Positions 6,993 through 12,927 of a stretch of 12,927 nucleotides of DNA are shown one piece after another (position 1 is the stretch's first letter; every line of letters starts with the position of its first letter). The notes under the pieces were generated by a model. That model was given only the letters and a program-made list of their open reading frames with translations, did no database searches and was not told where the DNA came from. The stretch is taken from the NCBI GenBank assembly GCA_035495815.1, contig DATJFH010000138.1:1-12927 (forward strand), in the 5' to 3' direction. The translations under genes and the position numbers were made by a program. The DNA comes from DATJFH01 sp035495815. Its GTDB lineage: Bacteria; Acidobacteriota; Terriglobia; Bryobacterales; Bryobacteraceae.

Positions 6993-7777
6993 TCCTGCGG
7001 ATTTTCCTGATTCTGACACTGACCCAGGCCGTCCTGCCGGCCCAGAGTGACGACGGTCCGTTTCCACCCCACAAGATCATCGGAAACATCTACTATGTCG
7101 GATCGGCGGAGCTGGCCTCATTCCTGATCACCACGCCGCGGGGACATATTCTGATCAACAGCAGCTACGAGCGGACCGTGCCGCTGATCGAAGCCAGCGT
7201 GGAGAAGCTGGGCTTCCACTTCCGCGACATCAATATTCTCCTAGACAGCCACGCCCACGGCGACCACGTGGAGGGCAACCCGCTGGTAAAGAAGCTGACG
7301 GGGGCGACGGTGATGGTGATGCAGGGCGACGAGAAATCCGTGCCCGGCAGCATCGACCGGGTCCTGCGCAACGGCGAACAGGTGAAGCTCGGTGGAGCAG
7401 TCCTGACCGCGCGGCTGACGCCGGGGCATACACGGGGCGCCACCACCTGGACCACCAAAGTGACGGAAGGCGGCAAGACTTACGACGTGGTCATCGTGAG
7501 CAGCATCAACGTGAACCCCGGCTACATCCTGGTGAACAACACGAAGTACCCGGAGATCGCCGACGATTACCGCCGCGCGTTCGAGGTGCTCCGCTCGCTT
7601 CCTTGTGACGTGTTCCTGGCGCCTCACGGCAAGCAGTACGGCCTGGCGGAGAAGTACTCCAAGCTCGGAGCCGGTCCCAATCCGTTTATCGACCCGCAGG
7701 GCTACAAGGCGTATCTGGACAACGGCGAAAAGCTGTTCCTGGGCAAACTGGAAGAGCAGAAACGCGGCGGCAAGTAG
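6989..7777 (+). CDS. Exported metallo-beta-lactamase, subclass B3 type
   Basis: The protein has 262 residues with a signal peptide (1-18, ending VLPA before QSDDG). The metallo-beta-lactamase core has the zinc motif SHAHGDHVEGN: His88, His90, Asp92 and His93. His147 (TPGHTRG) and His213 (LAPHGKQYG) complete the two-zinc site expected for subclass B3. The opening PHKIIGNIYYVGSAELASFLITTP and the VSSINVNPGY stretch (Ser in the place of the third Cys ligand of B1 enzymes) also fit B3. B3 enzymes hydrolyse beta-lactams, including carbapenems, in the periplasm; soil bacteria carry many of them, and some family members may act on other lactones or peptides. It is the last gene of the operon, four bases overlapping the thioredoxin gene. 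Whether it confers resistance cannot be judged from sequence. Confidence 0.88.
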   Translation: MILRIFLILTLTQAVLPAQSDDGPFPPHKIIGNIYYVGSAELASFLITTPRGHILINSSYERTVPLIEASVEKLGFHFRDINILLDSHAHGDHVEGNPLVKKLTGATVMVMQGDEKSVPGSIDRVLRNGEQVKLGGAVLTARLTPGHTRGATTWTTKVTEGGKTYDVVIVSSINVNPGYILVNNTKYPEIADDYRRAFEVLRSLPCDVFLAPHGKQYGLAEKYSKLGAGPNPFIDPQGYKAYLDNGEKLFLGKLEEQKRGGK

Positions 7778-7784
7778 GGCTACT
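7773..7784. repeat. Short palindrome covering both stop codons of convergent genes
   Basis: AGTAG, GG, CTACT: the stop codon of the beta-lactamase gene (7775-7777) and that of the minus-strand peptidase (7780-7782) form the two arms, separated by two bases. The 5-base arms are too short for a usual terminator, and no T tract follows on either strand. Confidence 0.6.
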
Positions 7785-10362
7785 GCAGCGGCTGCGCGGA
7801 ACCCAGGTAGATGGCGTTCAACAACAACTTGAAGGCGCCGTACGACTGCCCGCGGAACTGCGGCCGGAATCCGAACAAGACCACGCGTCCCTTCCCGTAC
7901 CGGGATTCCACCAGCGCCTGCTTACCCAGCGCGTGACGCTCGCCGGAGACCCAGCCGCTGGCGAGCAGGTTCTTCGCCGCGAAGCTCACGACGCCGTGGA
8001 TCTCGCGCTCGCCCCTGTTGTGCTCCGGCGCAAGAGTGATTTCGAACGCTTCGCCGCCGGAGGAGAATACGAACGCGTTCTTCGGCATCCCGAACGCGAG
8101 CGGATGCGACGTGTCGACGTTCACTCTCAGGATGGAACCGGGAGAGTAGAAGGACGATTCGCCTTCTCCGCGCGCCACGTTCTTCACGGGAAGCGCGAAG
8201 TACTCGATCGGCAGCTCGGTCGCCGAATCCAAGGCAATCAGCGTGCCGCCGTCGCGAACGAAACGGTCGAGGTGGGCAAGGCCTTCGATCCCGATGCCTC
8301 CCACGTATTCAGGACGCTGGGCGGCAATCAGCCGGCGGCCGGCACGTTCGGCCGAATACTCGCCGTCCCGGAACCCGTGCAGAATCGAGACGGCGGTCTG
8401 GGAGGCCAGGATCAAGGTATCGAACCGCCGGCGCAGATCGCCCTTCCGGAAGTCATCATTGTGAATCAGCGTATGGGCGAGGCCGTAGTGGTCGAGGAGC
8501 CATTCAGTCCAACCCTGATCGGCGTTGGCGATCCAGGGCTGATAGAGGGCTACCCGCGGCTGCTTCAATTCGTACAGCATGCGTCCAGGCGCCTGCTCCT
8601 GCAACTGCACGGTAATGCCGAACTGCCTGGCGAAATTCTCCACCCGCTCGCGATTCTCCAGGTACGGCGAGTCGAGGATGATTTCGCCCGTGGAAGCGAT
8701 CCGGACCTTCTCGTTCCGGCCCAGAAAAAAATTGACACCGAAAAAGCCGGCGTTCTCGCGATGGTCGAGCAGCACGATGGAGCCCTCGCCGCGGACCTGC
8801 CCCTCCGATTTCAACTCGGGGCCGGCGGGCTCGAGGTCCGCCTCAAACCGGTCCGCGATCCGGTCCACCTGCACCCCCATATCCATGGGGAGCGTCCAGC
8901 CGGCGATGTCGTACGGCCGCTTCGGCCTGCCGTTCGCTCCCACCCCCAGGGCCGGATAAACCTGGGGCTCCAGAAGATCGACCAGGTAGGCGCGGAACGG
9001 CTGGGAGGCGGCCACGACATGGGTTCCCGCAGGATACGACTTACCTCCGGCCTGGAAGGCCGCCCTCGCGCGCTTCACCTCGACGCCGCCCTGAGCCAGG
9101 CGGTCGAGCAGTTCTACCGCTGTCGGCCGGTCCCACTGCGCCGCCGGTACGACGTAGGCGTACGGCTTACCTTTTCGGCCTGCCTCCATCGCCTGGCGCG
9201 CCATCTGGTAGCTCTTCAACAGGTAGTCGGTCCGGCGTCCGGCGGCGATGTTCAAGATGGCGAAGTCGGCGGTCAGCATGTAATCGATGGCCTCCCGGGC
9301 GCCCCACTTGCCGCCCATCCAGGGCCGCTCGTAAAACATCGAGGGCTCGCGGGTCGAAATCCCGTTAGTGAACCGGGCGGGGAACTCGGAGGGGTCGTAC
9401 GTGCGCGGCGTGCCGTACGAATTCAGCGCCGTCTCGGTGAGGATGCCGTGCATGTTGTGAAACGCGGGAACCGACCGCAGGCCGCCGTTCCACCATCCGT
9501 CGTACCCGTGGTAGGAAAGGACGCCCGGTTTATTCTCCCGGGCGAACCGCTCTTTCATGGCCATCCCGATTGCATTGATGCCCTCCATGACCGCCGCCGG
9601 GATGTTCGGGTTCAACGGCTCGGCGTAGGGCGGAACAAAAATCCGGGCAGGGAAGGGCGGCGACTGGTGCTGGTTGTAGACGATCTGCGGAAACCATTCC
9701 CGGAAGAGGAGCCGGCTGACCGCGCGAGTCTCGGCGAGGTTCATCATGAACCAATCGCGGTTGTTGTCATGCCCCGCGTACTTCTGATAGAGCCAGGGCA
9801 GGGGCGCCGCCTCATACCGTGTCCCCAGGTTTCCGCGGTACCAGTGCGAAATCATGTCCAGGCCGTCCGGATTGATCACCGGAATCTGCAGCAGAATGAC
9901 TTGCCGGCGGATGGTGTCGGTTTCCTCTCCGTCGTCGGTGAGCATGCGGTAGGCCAATTCGGGCGAATGCTGCGCCGGGGCGACTTCGCTGGCGTGCAGT
10001 CCGGAGTCGATCCACACGATCGCCCTGCCCTGCTCGGCCAGCTTGCGCGCTTCGGCTTCGTCCGGTTCGCCCAGCGCAAGACGCCGGCTGATGCTCCGGT
10101 ACTGATCGAGCTTTTTCAGATTCTCCGGCGACGAGATGTAGGCCATGTACATCGGCTTGCCCATCGACGTTTTTCCGAACTCGGCCAGCAGGATGCGGTC
10201 CGAGGAACGGGCCAGCTTTTGAAAGTACGAGATGATTTCGCCGTAATCGGCCAGTTTGTAGTCGTCTCCCGGGGTGTAGCCGAAATGTTCCCTGGGCGTG
10301 GGGACGGCTGCCTGGCACAGAGCGGCCAGCAGGGGAGCGAAGCAGCGGAGGGCGGCTCTCAT
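7780..10362 (-). CDS. Exported M14-family zinc carboxypeptidase with C-terminal amidotransferase-like domain
   Basis: The protein has 860 residues with a signal peptide (1-19, ending ALCQAA before VPTP). The M14 domain covers about 30-330. Zinc ligands are His123 and Glu126 (GLHASEVAP) and His232 (YNQHQSP). Substrate-binding residues appear as NPDG (164-167) and Asn201-Arg202 in HDNNRDWF. Glu310 in GILTETALNS is the likely general base. Residues 395-600 form a linker or second beta-rich region. Residues 600-855 resemble the class I glutamine amidotransferase/ThuA-like fold common at the C-terminus of such peptidases (RRFDTLILAS, LDRFVRDGGTLIALDSA), without a clear Cys-His-Glu triad. It would remove C-terminal residues or trim peptides outside the cytoplasm. 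The ATG overlaps the stop of the VOC gene by four bases. It is convergent with the beta-lactamase gene. Confidence 0.9.
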   Translation of the reverse strand: MRAALRCFAPLLAALCQAAVPTPREHFGYTPGDDYKLADYGEIISYFQKLARSSDRILLAEFGKTSMGKPMYMAYISSPENLKKLDQYRSISRRLALGEPDEAEARKLAEQGRAIVWIDSGLHASEVAPAQHSPELAYRMLTDDGEETDTIRRQVILLQIPVINPDGLDMISHWYRGNLGTRYEAAPLPWLYQKYAGHDNNRDWFMMNLAETRAVSRLLFREWFPQIVYNQHQSPPFPARIFVPPYAEPLNPNIPAAVMEGINAIGMAMKERFARENKPGVLSYHGYDGWWNGGLRSVPAFHNMHGILTETALNSYGTPRTYDPSEFPARFTNGISTREPSMFYERPWMGGKWGAREAIDYMLTADFAILNIAAGRRTDYLLKSYQMARQAMEAGRKGKPYAYVVPAAQWDRPTAVELLDRLAQGGVEVKRARAAFQAGGKSYPAGTHVVAASQPFRAYLVDLLEPQVYPALGVGANGRPKRPYDIAGWTLPMDMGVQVDRIADRFEADLEPAGPELKSEGQVRGEGSIVLLDHRENAGFFGVNFFLGRNEKVRIASTGEIILDSPYLENRERVENFARQFGITVQLQEQAPGRMLYELKQPRVALYQPWIANADQGWTEWLLDHYGLAHTLIHNDDFRKGDLRRRFDTLILASQTAVSILHGFRDGEYSAERAGRRLIAAQRPEYVGGIGIEGLAHLDRFVRDGGTLIALDSATELPIEYFALPVKNVARGEGESSFYSPGSILRVNVDTSHPLAFGMPKNAFVFSSGGEAFEITLAPEHNRGEREIHGVVSFAAKNLLASGWVSGERHALGKQALVESRYGKGRVVLFGFRPQFRGQSYGAFKLLLNAIYLGSAQPLQ

Positions 10363-11279
10363 CTCGGTGGCGGCGCCGTCGAGGGCGGCGTGGGCTTACC
10401 ATCTACTGTAACCGGTTCCATGAGCTCCACGCGCGTTCCGTCCGGGTCGAAGAGATTCAGCTGCCGCTTGCGATTGGTTCCGGTGCGTACCTCGAGCGGC
10501 CGGGTATAGGACTTCATGTAGCCATTGGCTTCGAGCTTGGCTTTAGACGCGGCCATGTCCGGCGTGAGCAGGCAGATATGATGCTGGGATCCGCGCTTAT
10601 CCGGCGCCGGCAGATCCTTGTAGAGCATGAACTCGATATAGTCATCGCCGTCGGGGACCTGCATGTTGGTCCAGGACAGCACGTCCCCCCGGCTGCTGCC
10701 GCGCCAGATCTCGCGGAAGCCGAGGATGCCGCCGTAGAAATCATTGGCTGCTTTCAGATTGCCCACGATGACGCCGATGTGCAGAATGCGGTCGGAGATG
10801 CGCGAGGCGGGCATGAAGTTGCCTTTCTCGCGGACGGTAAAACTGTCGGGTTCGTATTGCACGATCTCCACGGTATGGCCGTCCGGATCTTTCACATTGA
10901 AGTTCGAATTCCGGATCCGGCCCTTCGGAGTCTTGTCCGGAACCTTGACGCCGCGGGAGGCCAGATAAACGCGCATGGCTTCGGCGTCATCGGTCTGGAT
11001 CGAGATGTGGTTGAGCCGGTCGGCGCCGGGCTGGAGCCGCGGAAAGAGCTCGATATACTGGCGGTCGTTGACCTTGATGAAGGTGAGGCTGAGGGAGCCG
11101 TCGGGGTTGTCGAGCTTGAACGGCTCGCCGAAGCCGAGGAAGTCCTTGTAGAAGGCGCGCGATTTCTCGATATCGCTCACGAACAGCGCGATGTGCGCGA
11201 CGCCGAGGATGCGCGGACGCTTCGGCGTCTGAGCCACCAGAAGCTGCGCGAGCGCGAGCAGCCAGATCAGTTTTTTCAT
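10359..11279 (-). CDS. Exported two-domain VOC (glyoxalase/dioxygenase-fold) protein
   Basis: The protein has 306 residues with a signal peptide (1-16, ending LLVA before QTPKR). Two vicinal-oxygen-chelate domains follow. Domain 1 (25-145) starts VAHIALFVSDIEKSRAFYKDFLGF, with candidate metal ligands His29, Glu77, His91 and Glu138. Domain 2 (163-290) starts ILHIGVIVGNLKAANDFYGG, with His167, Glu216, His233 or His234 and Glu285. A VOC site is usually made of ligands from two repeats, so each domain here keeps a plausible His/Glu set. The family covers glyoxalase I, extradiol dioxygenases, fosfomycin/bleomycin resistance proteins and isomerases; the substrate is unknown. Export is uncommon for glyoxalases, so a role on extracellular or periplasmic compounds is inferred. 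The Pro-rich tail (TPPSTAPPPR) ends where the M14 peptidase gene begins, so the two are co-translated. TAGGA lies 5 bases before the ATG. Confidence 0.88.
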   Translation of the reverse strand: MKKLIWLLALAQLLVAQTPKRPRILGVAHIALFVSDIEKSRAFYKDFLGFGEPFKLDNPDGSLSLTFIKVNDRQYIELFPRLQPGADRLNHISIQTDDAEAMRVYLASRGVKVPDKTPKGRIRNSNFNVKDPDGHTVEIVQYEPDSFTVREKGNFMPASRISDRILHIGVIVGNLKAANDFYGGILGFREIWRGSSRGDVLSWTNMQVPDGDDYIEFMLYKDLPAPDKRGSQHHICLLTPDMAASKAKLEANGYMKSYTRPLEVRTGTNRKRQLNLFDPDGTRVELMEPVTVDGKPTPPSTAPPPR

Positions 11280-11354
11280 ATCGTTCCTACCTTACCTTTC
11301 GACGTGACCCCGGTGAAGCCCCGCGATACACAACCCCCGCGCCGCCCGACGCCG

Positions 11355-11384
11355 TTTAGCGTATCCTGGACACAAGACTATCAG
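11355..11384 (+). promoter_or_regulatory. Candidate promoter for the zinc-ribbon / ImmA-like gene pair
   Basis: TTTAGC (11355-11360) and TATCAG (11379-11384) are 18 bases apart in the 120-base divergent gap. TATCCT at 11362-11367, which matches the yebC candidate -10 exactly, is an alternative -10 but has no visible -35. Either would give a short leader. Weak evidence. Confidence 0.25.
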
Positions 11385-11388
11385 ACCC

Positions 11389-11395
11389 GAGGAGG
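11389..11395 (+). promoter_or_regulatory. Strong ribosome binding site before the zinc-ribbon gene
   Basis: GAGGAGG stands 4 bases before the ATG at 11400 and decides the start: the frame is open far upstream, but that region is antisense to the VOC gene. Confidence 0.8.
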
Positions 11396-11399
11396 GCTT

Positions 11400-12200
11400 A
11401 TGCCTTTTTGCAAGACCTGCGGCTCGGACGTGACCGGCAAGAGTTTCTGCGCGCAGTGCGGCACACAATCTTCCGCGCCTCCGCCGCTTCCTCTCCCGCC
11501 GGCGAGGAAGGCCAGCCCGCTCCTCTGGATCGTGGTGGGAATCTTCGGATTTTTTGTCGTGATCGGTGTGGCCATCATGTCGGCCGGACTGTTTCTGGCG
11601 AAGAAGGTAGTCGAGAACCCGGCGCAGGCCCTGGCGAAGATCGTAGCCATCGGGAATCCGGACGTGGAGGTCGTTTCCGCCGATGAAGACCGGGACATCG
11701 TCACGCTCAAAGACAAGAAGACGGGTGAAACCGTCACCTTGAATTTTGACGACGTCAGGAAAGGGCGGATCGTCTTCCGTCAGAACGGCAAGGAAGCCGT
11801 GGTTCAGGCTCGCCAAGGGAGCGACGGAACGCTGGAAATCAGTTCCGGGGAGGGAAAAATCAAGTTCGGCTCCGGAGGGTCGGCGAAGCTGCCGGAGTGG
11901 ACTCCGGTCTATCCGGGCGTCACGCCGGAGACGAACTTTTCCATGCAGGCAGGCGAAGGCGAGGGTGGGACCTATCAGTTTACGACCAGGGACTCGCCAC
12001 AGGCGGTGCTCGATTTCTACAAGAGCAGCCTCGACCGGGATGGCTTCAAAATCACCGGGAATCTGGCGGGTGAAGCCGGCGGCGCGTCCGGCGGCGTGAT
12101 CTCGGCTCAGAACGAAGACTCGCATCGAACGATTGTGGTGACCGTGGGATCGCAGTCCGGCGGAGCTTCGGTCAACGTGATCTACGGAACAAAGAAATAG
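11400..12200 (+). CDS. Membrane protein with N-terminal zinc ribbon and extracytoplasmic domain
   Basis: The protein has 266 residues. Residues 1-22 form a zinc ribbon with Cys4, Cys7, Cys17 and Cys20 (FCKTCG ... FCAQCG). A proline-rich linker (25-40) leads to one transmembrane helix at about 41-66 (LLWIVVGIFGFFVVIGVAIM). Residues 70-160 are a small beta-rich segment (DIVTLKDKKTGETVTLNFDDV), and residues 165-266 include PEWTPVYPGVTPETNFSM and FYKSSLDRDGFKI, reminiscent of the short repeats seen in acidobacterial proteins of this layout. With the ribbon inside, the C-terminal part would face outward; the ribbon-inside orientation is inferred. The function is unknown; zinc-ribbon-plus-membrane proteins of this kind often act as sensors or assembly factors. 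The next gene starts three bases after its stop, so both are probably one unit. Confidence 0.85.
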   Translation: MPFCKTCGSDVTGKSFCAQCGTQSSAPPPLPLPPARKASPLLWIVVGIFGFFVVIGVAIMSAGLFLAKKVVENPAQALAKIVAIGNPDVEVVSADEDRDIVTLKDKKTGETVTLNFDDVRKGRIVFRQNGKEAVVQARQGSDGTLEISSGEGKIKFGSGGSAKLPEWTPVYPGVTPETNFSMQAGEGEGGTYQFTTRDSPQAVLDFYKSSLDRDGFKITGNLAGEAGGASGGVISAQNEDSHRTIVVTVGSQSGGASVNVIYGTKK

Positions 12201-12203
12201 GGA

Positions 12204-12746
12204 ATGCCGGCGAGGATAGGCGCCATCCTTTTTGTCGACCACTGCCGCGCGGTCGAACAACACCTGGAATGCGCCTACAATATTCGAGTCCGCACGGTTG
12301 ACGTGCCCGATCCCCTGACCGGCGATCTGGACGGGGCGGAAATCCATCTCGATTTCGCTCTCACTCCGGAGCAGCGTCTCTTTCTTCTGGCGCACCTGTT
12401 CGGCCATACGGTGCAGTGGAACGTGAGCCCGAAAGCATTCGACCTCGGCAAACTGCACGAGCCCCCGGTCAGCGAGACGCTGCTGCCGGAGATCATGGAG
12501 TACGAGCGGGACGCCGCGCGCTACGCGATGGCGATGCTGCACGAGATCGGGATCACCGGCGCCGATCAATGGCTGTCCGATTACACGGCATGCGACATGA
12601 GCTATCTGCGGCATTACTACCGCACGGGGGAGAAGCGAAGTTTTCGCAGCTTCTGGAGAGACCATTCTGTTCGTATCGAGCCGCTCAGGATCCCGGTGTT
12701 CCGTCCGGCGAAGCGGATCTTCCGGCGGGACGGCATCGTTATTTAA
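12204..12746 (+). CDS. ImmA/IrrE-like protein with degenerate HExxH motif
   Basis: The protein has 180 residues and no signal peptide. Residues 45-72 (AEIHLDFALTPEQRLF, then LLAHLFGHTVQW) align by eye with the helix of ImmA/IrrE metallopeptidases that normally carries AHExGH. Here it reads H64-L-F-G-H68, so the catalytic Glu is replaced by Leu, while both zinc-binding His are kept. The downstream EYERDAARYAMAML (99-112) is the usual place of the third ligand (Glu99 or Glu101) and the typical ERDA-type helix. CAC-CTG needs two base changes from CAC-GAG, so a single sequencing error does not explain it. ImmA/IrrE proteins cleave repressors or regulate stress responses; this one may bind but not cleave. 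The final 30 residues are basic. The start is uncertain, as only GGGA directly precedes the ATG, which suggests coupling to the zinc-ribbon gene. Confidence 0.7.
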   Translation: MPARIGAILFVDHCRAVEQHLECAYNIRVRTVDVPDPLTGDLDGAEIHLDFALTPEQRLFLLAHLFGHTVQWNVSPKAFDLGKLHEPPVSETLLPEIMEYERDAARYAMAMLHEIGITGADQWLSDYTACDMSYLRHYYRTGEKRSFRSFWRDHSVRIEPLRIPVFRPAKRIFRRDGIVI

Positions 12747-12775
12747 GGCTGCGGCGCCTGCGGGAAAAGGCAGCC
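12747..12775 (+). terminator. Hairpin directly after the ImmA-like gene
   Basis: GGCTGC (12747-12752) and GCAGCC (12770-12775) form a 6-base stem around a 17-base loop, starting with the base after the stop codon. No T run follows. It could be a weak terminator or an insertion landmark for the intron that begins 16 bases later. Confidence 0.35.
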
Positions 12776-12791
12776 ACATACAATAGGCATG

Positions 12792-12927
12792 GTGCGTCCT
12801 GAAAGACGCGTTGTTCTCAGAGGTGGAAGTCCTGTCCGGGTAAGCGCCGGAGCGCCCGGTAGCAGACTCCAGCCGGGAGGAGAAATCCGACCGTGCCGAG
12901 CGGAGTGTCAAGAGCCCTTGAAAGAGA
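12792..12927 (+). mobile_element. 5' end of a probable group II intron (truncated by window)
   Basis: The segment begins with GTGCG, the group II intron 5' splice-site consensus, followed by a hairpin (GCGTC 12794-12798 with GACGC 12805-12809). Then comes the stretch AGAGGTGGAAGTCCT (12820-12834), which resembles the conserved domain I segment seen upstream of bacterial intron reverse transcriptase genes. GCCCGGTAGCAGA and GGAGTGTCAAGAGCCC further on also fit such leaders. There is no open reading frame in it. A reverse transcriptase/maturase gene and domains V and VI should lie to the right if the element is complete. Identification rests on my recall of these motifs, not on an alignment. 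Confidence 0.6.

Noticed and set aside
7933..10509. 858-codon open frame on the plus strand opposite the M14 peptidase
   Set aside because: It is a mirror of the real gene in GC-rich DNA. The translation is rich in Arg, Val, Gly and His with no recognisable domain, while the minus strand shows a full M14 motif set and a signal peptide.
10578..11399. Upstream extension of the zinc-ribbon gene frame
   Set aside because: This part is antisense to the VOC gene. The strong GAGGAGG site and the Cys motif directly after the ATG at 11400 fix the start there.
11292..12911. 539-codon open frame on the minus strand opposite the zinc-ribbon and ImmA-like genes
   Set aside because: It spans two real plus-strand genes and the intron start, has no domain pattern, and its composition is that of an antisense frame.
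1..12927. CRISPR array, defence island, insertion sequence or prophage
   Set aside because: No spaced direct repeats, transposase, integrase or phage proteins are seen. The only mobile signature is the partial intron at the right edge.

Overview
The window is a GC-rich bacterial chromosome segment. It most resembles an acidobacterium of the Solibacter/Bryobacter kind (inference). The basis is the high GC content, the many secreted proteins with short signal peptides, the tightly overlapping genes, and family types typical of that group: a large M14 peptidase with a C-terminal amidotransferase-like part, exported VOC proteins, exported DUF4139 proteins, and TPR-thioredoxin fusions. No species can be assigned from the sequence alone. 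The DNA looks chromosomal and mostly vertical; the one clear mobile signature is at the right edge. No stretch over 300 bases lacks a gene.

Left part (1-1567, minus strand): a long outer-membrane beta-barrel protein is followed with overlapping stop and start by the first 50 codons of a response regulator that runs off the window. A 116-base divergent gap separates this pair from a large exported DUF4139 protein on the plus strand (1684-3663), which ends in a coiled coil and is followed by an inverted repeat.

Centre (3752-7777, plus strand): a probable operon begins with a recognisable promoter and ribosome site before yebC, continues with ruvC, and then passes by 4-base stop/start overlaps into three exported-protein genes: an unknown secreted protein, a TPR-thioredoxin (TlpA-like) protein, and a subclass-B3-type metallo-beta-lactamase with all its zinc ligands. 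ruvA and ruvB are absent. The housekeeping genes therefore sit at the head of an envelope module.

Right part: the operon meets, tail to tail with a 2-base gap, a minus-strand pair (7780-11279) made of an exported two-domain VOC protein and an exported M14 zinc carboxypeptidase, translationally coupled by a 4-base overlap. Divergent from these (11400-12746, plus) lie a membrane protein with an N-terminal zinc ribbon and an ImmA/IrrE-like protein whose HExxH motif has become HLxxH. After that gene come a hairpin and, from about 12792, what looks like the 5' end of a group II intron (GUGCG start and domain I motif), cut off by the window edge.

I did not find a clearly new multi-gene defence or mobile system. 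The best leads are the degenerate ImmA-like protein next to the zinc-ribbon membrane protein, the thioredoxin plus beta-lactamase module behind ruvC, the exported VOC/M14 pair, and the truncated intron.
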